DNA of 32,929 nt from Welwitschia mirabilis (GCA_051453625.1 JBOZIK010000001.1:179736755-179769683); one strand, 5' to 3'. Numbered from the stretch's first letter, positions 1-10,361 are shown. Made by a program: numbers and translations. Notes: generated by a model not told the origin, from the letters alone.

Positions 1-194
1 ATAAAATCAGATATAAGATAATGTTTGGATTTCATAATTCAATAATATTAAATCATTTAATAAAAAGTAAAATGTATGAGAACATAAAATAGAGATTTTG
101 ATGGTAACAGATAGAAAACAATACAACAAAATTTATATTAAAGTATCTAAATTATCAATAAGCTAAGCTAGAACATAGGAATCCAAGATAATTT

Positions 195-525
195 CTTTAT
201 CCTCATAAAGTCATATAATATAAATATATGTTACTTACATAGATTTTATAATAGAACATTAAAAACTCTAAGAGGTAATCACTTAGTCATGGTTATAATT
301 GATAGAATAATTGAATCAGTATACTTCATCTTAGTAAAATTTACCTACGATGCTAAGAATATAGCTAAAGTTTACATTTAAAATGTTATTCATTTACATG
401 GTGCGTCCTTAATATTTTCTATAATAAAGATTCAAAATTTATCTCTAAATTTTGTTAAGAACTATGTTTGGGTTTAAGAATTAAAGTTAAATAAAATAAA
501 TCCATTTAATCCTTAAATAGATAGC
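195..525 (+). pseudogene. Ty3/gypsy integrase core relic
   Basis: Translating + with one frameshift gives a recognisable plant Ty3/gypsy integrase core. In order I read VTYIDFI (family ITMDFV) near 227-247, then TLRGNHLVMVIIDR (family LRGYDSIWVIVDR), then ESVYFILVKFTYDAKNIAKV (family KSAHFIPVKTTYSAEKLA), then VIHLHGAS (family IVxLHGVP), and finally a worn match to the GTKLNFSTAFHPQTDGQ block near 480-525. The segment has in-frame stops and does not continue into the usual C-terminal domain. In an active element this domain would insert the cDNA into chromosomal DNA in the nucleus. The same family's C-terminal part occurs separately in the duplicated block downstream, so this is a different, truncated copy. 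The order of motifs makes the family call secure; the clade is not. Confidence 0.75.
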
Positions 526-1206
526 TAGGGAAAAAAAAGAGTTGATGAAATTTTTATTCATATTTACCCCTTGGATATTAGATTTATCTTGATGCCATTA
601 AGACCACAATATTATTATGTTGTTTTCTTTATGTTCATGTAGGTATTATGATGTAGCTCGTCTACTTATCACTAACCAGCTCAAGTGTGATGATTTAACT
701 CATCATTGTGCTATTTATGTGTAGCACACCCCAACTTCTATTTTTTCTTGAAAACCAATTTTTTTTTTTTTTTAAAGGAGTTCATATTATGGTGGAAACC
801 AAAAATGACACCGTAAATCTGTCTAGGGAAAGTTTGGGTTAAAGTTTAAAATAAATGTCTATACTATTAAAGTCATCATTCAAAATGCACATTTAAATTT
901 ATTAAAATAAACTTGAAAAGTCATAATTTTTTCATCCATATGACGATGTTTCCCTTTTAATATTTGCACTTATTGTATGCACCTTATTCATTTCCTAATT
1001 TATTTACCTTACATTTTTTATCGTACCCATTTTAAGACCTACTCACTTGAAATCACCCATTAAAACCCTTTATCCATATTCCGCCCGTGCTTACTTGATA
1101 AGTTTACGACAGGACTCTATAAATGCTATTGTAATAATTGCTCTTATTGATGCGCCCCCCTCATATGGTGTTATATAAATATTAGATGCATATCTATTGG
1201 GATCCT
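526..1206 (+). repeat. Noncoding stretch with a possible LTR start near 720
   Basis: No coding signal is seen after the integrase relic. At 720 the sequence TGTAGCACACCCCAAC resembles the TGTAACACCCC start common in LTRs of plant Ty3/gypsy elements. A T-rich run follows at about 760-773. An LTR is expected a few hundred bases downstream of integrase, so position fits. No second copy of this stretch is visible in the window, so LTR identity is an inference. Confidence 0.25.
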
Positions 1207-1567
1207 ATACGATATGAGAAATCCATGGACCTTTGATCTAGTGGTAAAGACATCTGCTTGTGAGGCACCAAGTTTTGAGTTTGATTCCCATGTTGGGCGT
1301 GTAGGCTATGGAGTGCCAAAAATTTAAAAAAAAAAAAAGAAAAAAGAAAAAAGAAAAAAATAAAGAAAGAAAGGAAAAAAAGATANNNNNNNNNNNNNNN
1401 NNNNNNNNNNNNNNNNNNNNNNNNNNNNNNNNNNNNNNNNNNNNNNNNNNNNNNNNNNNNNNNNNNNNNNNNNNNNNNNNNNNNNCTGGGGGGGTGGGGG
1501 AGGGGGGTTCCTACAGTCACAATGGAGTTAATTGACCACCTTAACAACCCTCCCATACGATATGAGA
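1207..1567 (+). mobile_element. tRNA-derived SINE-like insertion with 13-bp target-site duplication
   Basis: A perfect 13-bp direct repeat, ATACGATATGAGA, lies at 1207-1219 and again at 1555-1567. The enclosed DNA starts with a tRNA-like head. An A-box-like GATCTAGTGG is at 1235-1244 (compare TCTAGTGGTA in tRNA-Gly), and a B-box-like AGTTTGATTCC is at 1278-1288 (consensus GGTTCGANNCC). The boxes are 43 bases apart, which suits an internal RNA polymerase III promoter. An A-rich tail begins at about 1319 and runs into the 100-N gap at 1386-1485. Beyond the gap, about 70 bases including a G-run precede the second repeat. SINEs are short elements without proteins, mobilised by LINE machinery, and typically leave target duplications of this size. 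Part of the body is hidden in the gap, so the family is unknown. Confidence 0.6.
1319..1385 (+). repeat. A-rich purine tract (SINE tail) running into a gap
   Basis: This is a pure A/G tract apart from a few T, made of runs of A broken by single G. It follows the SINE-like head directly and ends at the 100-N gap. It explains the lysine-rich (+) and phenylalanine-rich (-) reading frames here, which are not genes. Confidence 0.7.
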
Positions 1568-2130
1568 CTTTAGAGAGTAAAAGGAGCATCTTTAAAGATG
1601 ACAAAGAAGTGTTGGCAAAATAGAGAACCCTTCCTTTCTATCTTAGTGATGATATAGCAGTATCAGAAGTAGGGGATTCGTATAGGTACGACTCTAGTCA
1701 CATCCTTTTTCAGTCTCATCCTGGGCATGAAGCTATAGCATCTTTGCTTTCAAAGATTCTGCAACAAAGGAAAATAAAATGTTATTTGTAATGGAGTGTT
1801 TATGATTTATGATGGCATATTTTTCTTCAATTTCCAGGTACTTCCTTCACCTGTTGTGTTCTCTTTTCCATCGCATTTCTTACCTCCAAACATGAATTTA
1901 AAACTAGTCGATAACTAAATCGAGTATGTAAGTCTATCTTGATTATTTATCGTAACTAATTATTGCTGTTTAGATCCGATATTAAAGATCTATCATCTAA
2001 ATTGGGTCCTCTTCTTTATTATAAATTACGAAGTGAATTCAAAATAAATGTGAGACATGTAAGAAAGTAAGTAAACGTAAAATCTAAGAAAAGAGTAAGT
2101 GAGTGAGAATTGGAAGTTATAGGCCCAGCG
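1568..2130. other. No recognised gene; weak primer-binding-site look-alike
   Basis: I see no coding signal or known family. At 1657-1670 the sequence AGCAGTATCAGAAGT resembles the TGGTATCAGAGC primer-binding site (initiator Met tRNA) that follows many plant 5' LTRs, with several differences. If the possible LTR near 720 is real, this sits where its end would be once the SINE-like insertion is removed. This is suggestive only. Confidence 0.2.
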
Positions 2131-2446
2131 TACTATGAGAAAGCAATTGAGATGCATGTAACAATTTATCATTGATATTTCCTTTTTTATACCCTATTAT
2201 TACATTTTATTGTGTGTGAAATCTGAGAAAGGAAGTGTGTAGTCTTGAAGGAAATAAGAAATGCATTCACTTTGTTACCATCCTAGCATACTATGAGGAA
2301 GAAATTGAGAGGCGTGTAATAATTTGTCATTGCTATTTCCTTTTTTGTGCCCTATTATTACATTTTATTGTGTGTGAAATCTGAGAAAGGGAGTGTGTAA
2401 TATTGAAGGAAATGAGAAATACATTTACTTTGTTGCTGTCCTAGTC
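2131..2446. repeat. 158-bp direct tandem duplication
   Basis: Copy 1 is about 2131-2288 and copy 2 about 2289-2446. Both begin TACTATGAG and share a long central block including CCCTATTATTACATTTTATT and TGTGTGTGAAATCTGAGAAA, with scattered substitutions. No N gap lies between them, so this is not a scaffolding effect. No coding role is visible. Confidence 0.85.
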
Positions 2447-2699
2447 TTTCAGTGCTTATGTTCAATGCTGATTTGAAGACTCTACCACTTAGGATATGTT
2501 TTTTAGAGAGAGTGGAGAAGTCAAGAAAGAAAAAACCATCAAAATGCTATCAAAAGAATCACTGCAATGCAATCTGTATACATCTACTTCATGCCTAGAG
2601 GTTGAAACTGCTACACGTCCTGTTAATCTCTTGGATCAAAGAAGAAATCAATTTCAAGAAAGAAATTGCAAAACTCAGTTGCTATCTGTCAAATGCCTA
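2447..2699. other. No recognised gene; left flank of the large duplication
   Basis: A 90-codon open frame begins at 2496 (+) and crosses into the duplicated block at about 2700. It shows no family motif I know, and its downstream part is not kept open in the second copy of the block. I treat it as chance. Confidence 0.4.
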
Positions 2700-3204
2700 T
2701 TTCTTTGTACCATTTCTTCGTTAGTCTCAAATATATCTCTTACCTTTCTAGATTCATTCTTTATGTAATGTGCATTTCATATTTTAATCTTTAATTGCAT
2801 TATTTATTAGTGTTGTTGTACATTCTTAAATTATTATAACACAACTCTTTTAAATCAGTCTAGTTGCATCCTTCCATTTGAAATTGTTTCTTAATTTACT
2901 TAATTAATTCTATACCCAACTAAATAAAATAAGTATTTTAGGGATTTACAATTTTTCGTGATTATTTCAATATAGTAATCTTGTTAATCTAGAAGATGCA
3001 TTACTCTTAAATCTGAAATAATTTTTGGATTATTCAGCAACACTAAAATTTTATTGAAGTATAAACTAATAGTTAATTCAAAATAACTTTGCATTTAATT
3101 ATAATCATATCCTTAAAGTTGTTTTGAATAATTGTTAGTCTTACTTAAAATTGTCTAATCCCTTTGTATGCACTAGTCTTTAATTATAAAGCATAATGAA
3201 TTAT

Positions 3205-3870
3205 CCATTTATGTGGGTTATTAAGCTTTCCACTACACATCTGGTTTAAGTAAAAACCAACGATTTTAGGAGGTCTTCTTAGAGCCTACATTCTAGATGA
3301 GCCTAAGAGTTAGAAGAATACCTATTATTAGTTACATTTGCACATAATAATAGTTATTAAATTTTAAATCAAATGGCTCCATCAGAGCTCTATATGATAG
3401 AAAAATGCAAAGCATTTATCACACGAACAAATTCTAAGGAAATATTGACTCTAGAACCATAAATGTTATAGGAAATATAAAATAAACTAAGAACTACTAA
3501 GCATAGACTTGAAGAAGTAAGAGATATAAAAAAGATGTTTGCAAATCATCAAAGACAAGATCTTAAATTCCAAGTAGGTGATCATGCATTTCTTAAAGTA
3601 TCACTAGTGAAACTAGTAATGTAAGGAGTAAGAGATGAAAATTAGCCTCTCGATTCAGTAAAACATTTAAGATACTAAAACTTATTAGACTTGTAACATA
3701 CAAGCTTACTACACCTCCTTAGTTCATATTTATGCATAATGTTTTTCATGCAAGTTTGTAACACATTAACTAAAGAAGAAAATCAATGACTTTATTACAT
3801 TCCATGGAAGATATCGGATGTGGATTTAAAATAGTAGAAACTAGACTTAAGTATTCATAGGTAATTAATT
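3205..3870 (+). pseudogene. Ty3/gypsy integrase C-terminal relic, block copy 1
   Basis: Reading + through stops and frameshifts gives the end of a plant Ty3/gypsy integrase. LLRAYILD (family MLRACVLD) is near 3275-3298. Then comes LEEYLLLVTFAHNNSY (family WEEHLPLVEFAYNNSY), then NQMAPSELYMIEKCKAF (family IQMAPYEALYGRKCRSP). A DLEFEVGDHVFLKVSP-like stretch follows near 3560-3610, a PFEILERIG-like stretch near 3655-3690, and MHNVFHASL (family VHNVFHVSML) near 3733-3760. The motif order is correct and collinear, but there are at least three in-frame stops and several frame changes, so it is dead. No chromodomain is recognisable after it. The MAPYEALYGR type points to a chromovirus-like lineage such as Tekay/Del, an inference. 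Confidence 0.8.
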
Positions 3871-4720
3871 AATTTTTTATAAATGAAAATAACTTAAATG
3901 GAATTGAAAAGTTATTATAAAAAAGAAAGTAAAAACTAGAATCAATTTTAAGGCTTACGTGTAAGTAAAAAGAAAGATAAATAATATAAATTCTATAATG
4001 TTAAAATCAATCTATTGATGATATATTTAACTACCAATTATTAAAGCTTGTGAATTACTTATTTAATAATACCATGAATGGATCACATGTCATAAAACAA
4101 AAGATAGTTTAACAACTCATCATAGGAATTGAATCATGCATTAAACTAGTTGTGTGCATCTAAAGTCAATATTAAATATCAATAAACGGTTGGAAATAAA
4201 GTGAATTAAACTTCTACATCCTATGATTTTCTTTTGTATTTGATTAATATTGCAATAACAATAGTTAGATGAAACAAAAACACAAATAAAAACAATTATA
4301 TAAGGCACTTAATTTAAGCATACTCCTACAATATTTCATAAGGAAGCAGTCATAGGAGCACATATCAAGGAAAAAAATGGAAGATTTAACAAAATACAAT
4401 AAAAATAAGCATTCTTACAAAGATAATTTAATTACAAGAGGAATTGAGATGAATTCACCAAGTAAAATCAACAATTCAAACTCCCTTTTGTTAATGGAAA
4501 TGGTTATAATGAATTTCCAAAAGCAACTAAGAAAAGTACAAATAAGATTGATGTTAAACCAAATATGGATAAATAGAATTTGTAATTAGAATTAGTTTAA
4601 TATAATTTGTAGCCTTTAGCTCATTGTCATTTTCTTGTAAAACCTTATCATGCATCTTGTCACTTAGCTATGACTATGTAATAAAATATCATGTTTTCTT
4701 ACTAACTTGTTGCATGATAT
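3871..4720 (+). repeat. AT-rich LTR-like noncoding DNA, block copy 1
   Basis: This follows the integrase relic, where a 3' UTR and LTR are expected. No protein motif is seen. A 70-codon open frame at 4377-4589 is interrupted or shifted in copy 2 (about 9447-9660), so it is probably chance. LTR limits cannot be set because no clean TG...CA pair with a target duplication is visible. Confidence 0.4.
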
Positions 4721-4728
4721 TGAAAAAT

Positions 4729-4964
4729 TTATCACCAAGTGATAAGTAAGGATAGAGGAATCTTTAACTTTGAATCTCCCTTATCGATACATAATAACAT
4801 TAATTAAGATAGATACATTGTAGTTATTATCACATGGTGATAAGTCATCTTTGTTACTTGTTATTGTTAATTGATAAATCTAAGATAAGCTTCCTTTTAT
4901 ATTACCAAGTGATAAGCTGTTTGAATTATGTCCAATGTTTTTATTGTTATTACCACATGATAAA
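4729..4964. promoter_or_regulatory. Palindrome cluster TTATCAC-NNN-GTGATAA, copy 1
   Basis: Two perfect 7-bp inverted repeats with 3-base centres lie at 4729-4745 (centre CAA) and 4828-4844 (centre ATG). Two degenerate versions are near 4899-4915 and 4948-4964. The half-site GTGATAAG contains GATA. All sit within about 240 bases of LTR-like DNA and recur in block copy 2. They could be binding sites for a dimeric protein or small hairpins in element RNA; the function is unknown. Confidence 0.6.
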
Positions 4965-5058
4965 ACAAACTATACTCCTAATTGTGTACTTGTCTCCTGA
5001 CTATAAGATAAAACATGGTTAAATAGGCTTATTTCTAGCTTATCATACAACAATAAGG

Positions 5059-5070
5059 TTGGCGACTGTG
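5059..5070 (+). promoter_or_regulatory. Possible primer-binding-site relic TTGGCGACTGTG, copy 1
   Basis: TTGGCGACTGTG is kept as TTGGCGACTGTA in block copy 2 at 10761-10772. It resembles the TTGGCGACTC-type sequence that follows the 5' LTR in some plant Ty3/gypsy elements. It is one of two competing candidates in this block, so its role is a guess. Confidence 0.25.
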
Positions 5071-5257
5071 AAAAATTAAAAAATATGCTTTAATTTAGAT
5101 AAAATTATTACAATTAAATTAAATGCTTTACATTAAAAAAGATTTAGGTCCACTTTTTCCTCTGGGATTCATTTTGTGAAAGTTAGTCCTTTCACCCTGA
5201 AGTGTCATGGGATCCTTACTATTACTTCATCTCTATCCTTTTTGTTATTAGATTAAA

Positions 5258-5272
5258 CTGGTATCGAGCCAT
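5258..5272 (+). promoter_or_regulatory. Possible initiator-Met-tRNA primer-binding-site relic
   Basis: The sequence CTGGTATCGAGCCAT differs from the standard TGGTATCAGAGCCA plant primer-binding site by loss of one A. Block copy 2 has only a worn version (TAGTACCAAACCATC, near 10969). If real, it marks an LTR/internal boundary and the LTR would be upstream. Confidence 0.35.
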
Positions 5273-5833
5273 TTGGGATGTTAATAACTTGGGCTCTAAT
5301 AAATCCTATTCATTTAGTAGCCCTTGGTTTTAGGCCTAACAAAACAAATATACATATAAGAATGTATTGGAAACTTTTTTCAATATCTACACATGCACTA
5401 TCACCTATATCTAGAACCAACATGTTGCCATCTTTGGAGAAATTTGCTTTCTTCATTGCCATGGAACATAATCCTAAAGAAAAATCCTAAATAATTGAAA
5501 ATGAAAAACTTAACTAAAAATGCCCCTTCACCTAGTTATGATGCTTGTTCTAATGCCAAAACCTTCCCCTATTCCTTATTGCCTCTNNNNNNNNNNNNNN
5601 NNNNNNNNNNNNNNNNNNNNNNNNNNNNNNNNNNNNNNNNNNNNNNNNNNNNNNNNNNNNNNNNNNNNNNNNNNNNNNNNNNNNNNAATGAAAAACTTAA
5701 CTAAAAATGCCCCTTCATCTAGTTATGATGCTTGTTCTAATGCCAAAACCTTCCCCTATTTCTTATTGCCTCTTTCCTAGATGTTGCTGCTTTGATCTAC
5801 CCCTACTCTTCTTGATCTTGCTTACCACTCTCT
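5273..5833. other. Noncoding element DNA with a gap and flanking repeat
   Basis: A 70-codon open frame at 5278-5490 is closed by a stop in the matching part of copy 2, so it is not supported. A 100-N gap at 5587-5686 is flanked by an 87-base repeat (5500-5586 and 5687-5773) that occurs only once in block copy 2. The repeat is therefore most likely an assembly effect. Confidence 0.5.
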
Positions 5834-5840
5834 TATAAAA
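5834..5840 (+). promoter_or_regulatory. TATA-box candidate, copy 1
   Basis: TATAAAA, in the context CTCTTATAAAACCCC, is kept in block copy 2 at 11348-11354 within otherwise changing sequence. In LTR-like DNA this could be the element's RNA polymerase II core promoter. No start-site evidence exists. Confidence 0.35.
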
Positions 5841-7191
5841 CCCCTCCCAATTTCATGCTACTTATAGATCCATACTGTTTTATATCTTTGATTTCATAAT
5901 AATTTCTCTCTTTAATTTGTCTGAATCTCATGATAGAGTGGCATGATTGTACTTAACCTTTATCCTCCTATAGAACTCTCTCACTTGGATATTTAAATAT
6001 TTCCTATATTCATGCTTAACAAAGTAAGTTAAACTAAGATGAATCATTTCCCATGTAATTCCAAGCTATATATCTCAATTCATTTAGCATAATCACATTC
6101 TAGGATTAAGGTGTCTTCTTGGAAATGTATCCTTTTCCCTACAATAACTTATGAAAATGTCATAAGTGTGGTGACAACAAGATCCTTGGTAGGGGAGTTA
6201 TGTAAAGGTAGATGTTGTGATGCTCAACATCCTAAACTTTCTTGCTATTTTTCTTGAGTAAGTATATTGCTTTTCTTGGAATAATCTTATAAATAATTAA
6301 ATCTAATAAAAGAAGACATAAATGAATATCAACAGGAATCCTTATAAATGACATTATAATTTTTTGAAGAAAGAGAATTAATAGTTCTTTAATTTATGCA
6401 AAAAAGAGTAAGATTTTGAATGGTGAATGAGGAAAAAAGGTTTGCATGAAATAGTTTCTACTAAAATTTAATAGATTCAATATTAATTTACCTTCAAGAA
6501 CAACCTTTTTATTTAACTAGTTTAAAAGTGAATTTTAGAAAAGAAACTATTTTATAAAGATGAAGGTAATCAAGGACCTTTTAATGGAAAGAATAGAGGA
6601 AGAAAGGATTATGTTATACTACACGCCCTTGAGATATGTGAATGTTTCTTTCTACCAAGTTTAAGAGAATATTGGATGAATATGCCTTTTTATTAAGTGT
6701 AAGAGAAAATTGGATGAATTTGACTTTAGACTAAGTGCAAGAGAAGCTTGAATGCCATAAATTTCAAAATCTAGAAATATTAGAAGCTATGAAAAGGGAT
6801 TTTAAGATATTACCATTATGTAAATAGGAAGTTTCATGTGCCTTTTTAAAAGTATTACATGTTTTGAAATTTCAAAGATGGTAAAGGAAAAAGGGGGGCA
6901 TAGACACATCATTTATTATTTAATAAATGATAAATAGAATAAAGTAAATGTCGAGGTTTCATTCAAATAAATATTTTAACTTTCATTTCCTTCAAAAAAT
7001 AGTCAATAGTATTACTTTATTAAAAACTTAATATATCCAAAGAGCGAAAAATGAAAATAAAGATAAGAAACAGGGTTCTACATCATTCTTGTTCCATATG
7101 AAGTACAAAATATGAAAAAAATAAATACTAACCAATTACAAAAGGGCATCTCTTAAGACGAAATTTTAAAAAGGAAGGAAGGAAGGAAGGA

Positions 7192-7231
<40 letters not shown>

Positions 7232-7767
7232 AAAGAAAAATTCCCATTTAAAAAAATAAGAAAATTGGAAAAATATGGATCTTAACTATGAGGGCAAGGG
7301 TCCAACTAGTGATGAAATATTGGAAAAGATAACATACACATAAAGAAAGCTATCCTTATATAGGAAATCACATGGAAAAGGAGAAATAAACCATGAGAAA
7401 AATAGCAAATGACATTTTTACCCTACCAACAATGTGACTAAGGCTTTATGTTTTTTAATTACTCATCTATTTCTATGTGATAAAGCTAAAATAGATTTTA
7501 AAAATCCTATTACAAACCTATCACTTGATATTTATATGTGATAATGGCTTTTATACATGAACTCAAATTTCTTGATTTAGCTATCATTGCATAATAACTT
7601 AGGATAGGCATTGGTGAAAATTTAAGAGCTAATTGCTTAAGGAATAAGTTATGATATAGTAGTTGATACCATCATGTTATTATTAAGTGATTTATAAGTG
7701 ATAGATAAGAAATAAGATTTAATCTCATGTTTATCCCCTAGCAACAAGACTAGAGCTTTTCCACAAA
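5841..7767. other. Right part of block copy 1; no gene recognised
   Basis: This is AT-rich noncoding DNA matched throughout by copy 2 (about 11355-13455). It holds a purine microsatellite at 7171-7234 and looser GTGATAA half-sites near 7474-7540 and 7690. One inverted pair, TATCAC and GTGATA, is separated by about a dozen bases near 7514-7540. Nothing coding is supported. Confidence 0.5.
7171..7234. repeat. GGAA/GAAA microsatellite
   Basis: Several GGAA units are followed by a longer run of GAAA units, all purine on +. The matching site in block copy 2 (about 12905-12930) has only a few GAAA units and no GGAA run, so the tract changed length after the duplication. Confidence 0.9.
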
Positions 7768-8278
7768 TTTCTATGTACCATTTCTATGTCAGTTTCAAAT
7801 GCATATCTTACCTTTCTATATTCATTCTTTATGTAATGTGCATTTCATATTTCAATATTTGATTGAATTATTTATCAGTGTTGTTGTGCATTCTTAAATT
7901 ATTATAACATAGCTCTTTTAAATTAGTCTGGTTGCATCCTTTCATTTGAAATTGTTTCTTAATTTACTAATTTAATTCTATACCCAACTGAATAAGATAA
8001 GTATTTTAGTGATTTACAATTTTTTGTGATTATTTCAATATAGTAATCTTATAAATCTAGAAGCTGCATTACTCTTAAATCTAAAATAACTTTTGGATTG
8101 TTTAGCCCTAAAATTTTATTGAAGTATAAACTAATAGTNNNNNNNNNNTTCAAAACAACTTTGCATTTAATTATAATCATATCATTAAAGTTGTTTTGAA
8201 TAATTGTTAGTCTTACTTGAAATGGTCTAATCCCTCTATATGCACTAGTTTTTAATTATAAAGCATGATGAATTATCC

Positions 8279-8935
8279 ATTTATGTGGGTTATTGAGATT
8301 TCAACTACACATTTGGTTTAAGTAAAAACCAATGATTTTAGGAGGTCTTCTTAGAGCATACATTCTAAATGAGCCTAAGAGTTAGAAGAATACCTATTAT
8401 TAGTTACATTTGCACATAATAATAGTTACCAAAGTTTAAATAAAATGGCTCCATCGGAGCTCTATATGATAGAAAAATGTAAATAATTTACCACACGAAC
8501 AAATTCTAAGGAAAGATTGACTCTAGGCTCATAAATGTTATAGAAAATATAAAATAAACTAAGAACTATTAAGCATAGACTTGAAGAAGCAAGAGATATT
8601 AAAAAGATATTTGCAAATCATCAAAGACAAGATCTTGAATTCGAAATAGGTGATCATGCATTTCTTAAAGTATCACCACTGAAACCAGTAATGTAAGGAG
8701 TAAGAGATGAAAATTAGCCTCTAGATTTAGCAAAACATTTAGGATACTAAAACTTATTAGACTTGTAACATACAAGCTTACTATACCTTCTTAGTCCATA
8801 TACATGCATAATATTTTCCATGCAAGTTTATAACACATTAACTAAGTAAGAAAATCAATGACTTATTTATTACATTCCATGGAAGATATCAGATGTGGAT
8901 TTAAAATAGTAGAAACTAGATTTAAGCTATTCATA
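8279..8935 (+). pseudogene. Ty3/gypsy integrase C-terminal relic, block copy 2
   Basis: This is the counterpart of the relic at 3205-3870, offset by about 5,072 bases. The same motifs are visible: the RAYIL block near 8350, the LEEYLLLVTFAHNNSY block near 8390-8435, the MAPSELYMIEKC block near 8444-8480, and the degenerate HNVFHASL block near 8805-8830. It carries its own substitutions as well as several disabling changes shared with copy 1, so the sequence was already broken before the duplication. Confidence 0.8.
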
Positions 8936-9755
8936 GGTAATTAATTAATTTTTAATAAATGAAAATGGGATTAAAAAGTTATTATAAGAAGGAAAGCAAA
9001 AACTAGAATCAATTTCAATGCTTACTTGTAAGTAAAAAGAAAGATAAATGATATAAATTCTATAATGTTAAACGTCTATCAACCTATTGATGATATATTT
9101 AACTACCAATTATTAAAGCTTGTAAATTACTTATTTAATAAAATCATGAATGGATCACATGTCATAGAATAAAAGATAGGTAACAACTCATAATAGGAAT
9201 TCAATCATGCATTAAACTACTTGCGTGCATTGAAAGTCAATATTAAATGTTAACAAACTATTGGAAATAAAGTGAATTCAACTTTTACATCCTATGATTT
9301 TCTTTCGTATTTCATTAACATTGAAATAATAATAGATAGATGAAACAAAAACACAAATAAAAAACTATATGAGGCATCTAATTTAGGCATACTCTTACAA
9401 TCTTTTCATAAGGAAGCACTCATAAGAGCACATATCAAGGAAACAAATGGAAGATTTAACAAAATCAAATAAAAATAAGCATTCTTACAAAGATAATTTA
9501 ATTACAAGAGGAATTGAGATGAATTTACAAGTAAAATCAACAATTTAAACTCCCTTTTATTGATGGAAATGGTTATAATAAATTCCCAAAAGCAATTAGG
9601 AAAAGTACAAATAGGACTGATGTCAAACCAAATATGGATAAATAGAATTTGTAATAAGAATTAGTTCAACATAATTTATAGCCTTTAGCTCATTGTCATT
9701 TTCTTGTAAAACCTTATCATGCATCTTGTCACTTAGCTATGACTATGTAATAAAA

Positions 9756-10361
9756 NNNNNNNNNNNNNNNNNNNNNNNNNNNNNNNNNNNNNNNNNNNNN
9801 NNNNNNNNNNNNNNNNNNNNNNNNNNNNNNNNNNNNNNNNNNNNNNNNNNNNNNNNNNNNNNNNNNNNNNNNNNNNNNNNNNNNNNNNNNNNNNNNNNNN
9901 NNNNNNNNNNNNNNNNNNNNNNNNNNNNNNNNNNNNNNNNNNNNNNNNNNNNNNNNNNNNNNNNNNNNNNNNNNNNNNNNNNNNNNNNNNNNNNNNNNNN
10001 NNNNNNNNNNNNNNNNNNNNNNNNNNNNNNNNNNNNNNNNNNNNNNNNNNNNNNNNNNNNNNNNNNNNNNNNNNNNNNNNNNNNNNNNNNNNNNNNNNNN
10101 NNNNNNNNNNNNNNNNNNNNNNNNNNNNNNNNNNNNNNNNNNNNNNNNNNNNNNNNNNNNNNNNNNNNNNNNNNNNNNNNNNNNNNNNNNNNNNNNNNNN
10201 NNNNNNNNNNNNNNNNNNNNNNNNNNNNNNNNNNNNNNNNNNNNNNNNNNNNNNNNNNNNNNNNNNNNNNNNNNNNNNNNNNNNNNNNNNNNNNNNNNNN
10301 NNNNNNNNNNNNNNNNNNNNNNNNNNNNNNNNNNNNNNNNNNNNNNNNNNNNNNNNNNNNN
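9756..10361. other. Sized assembly gap of 606 N
   Basis: Block copy 1 has no extra sequence at this point (about 4688). CTATGACTATGTAATAAAA, 19 bases, occurs on both sides (9737-9755 and 10370-10388). Either copy 2 holds an insertion with a 19-bp target duplication, or the gap is a scaffolding error. The long open frames reported across it are made of N. Confidence 0.8.

Larger units (their letters stand above)
2700..7767 (+). repeat. Tandem duplication, copy 1 (about 5.07 kb)
   Basis: This block is followed head-to-tail by a diverged copy at 7768-13455. The left edge aligns as TTTCTTTGTACCA (2700-2712) with TTTCTATGTACCA (7768-7780). The right edge aligns as AGCTTTTCCACAAAT at 7754-7768 with AGCTTGTCCACAAAT at 13441-13455. 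Both copies carry, in order, a Ty3/gypsy integrase C-terminal relic, long AT-rich noncoding DNA, the palindrome cluster, a TTGGCGACTGT motif, a TATAAAACCCC motif and a purine tract. Copies differ by many scattered substitutions and small indels, so the duplication is old or the copies evolve quickly. The content is best read as part of an LTR retrotransposon (integrase end plus LTR-like DNA). Confidence 0.85.

Noticed and set aside
1231-1290. Functional tRNA gene
   Set aside because: A- and B-box-like words are present but no cloverleaf forms, and the A-rich tail with target duplication points to a SINE.
1194-1604. 136-codon minus frame rich in Phe
   Set aside because: It comes from the purine tract and the gap inside the SINE-like insertion.
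4377-4589. 70-codon + frame as a small gene
   Set aside because: It is not kept open in copy 2 and has no motif.
5278-5490. 70-codon + frame as a small gene
   Set aside because: The same region in block copy 2 is closed by stops, so the frame is not conserved.
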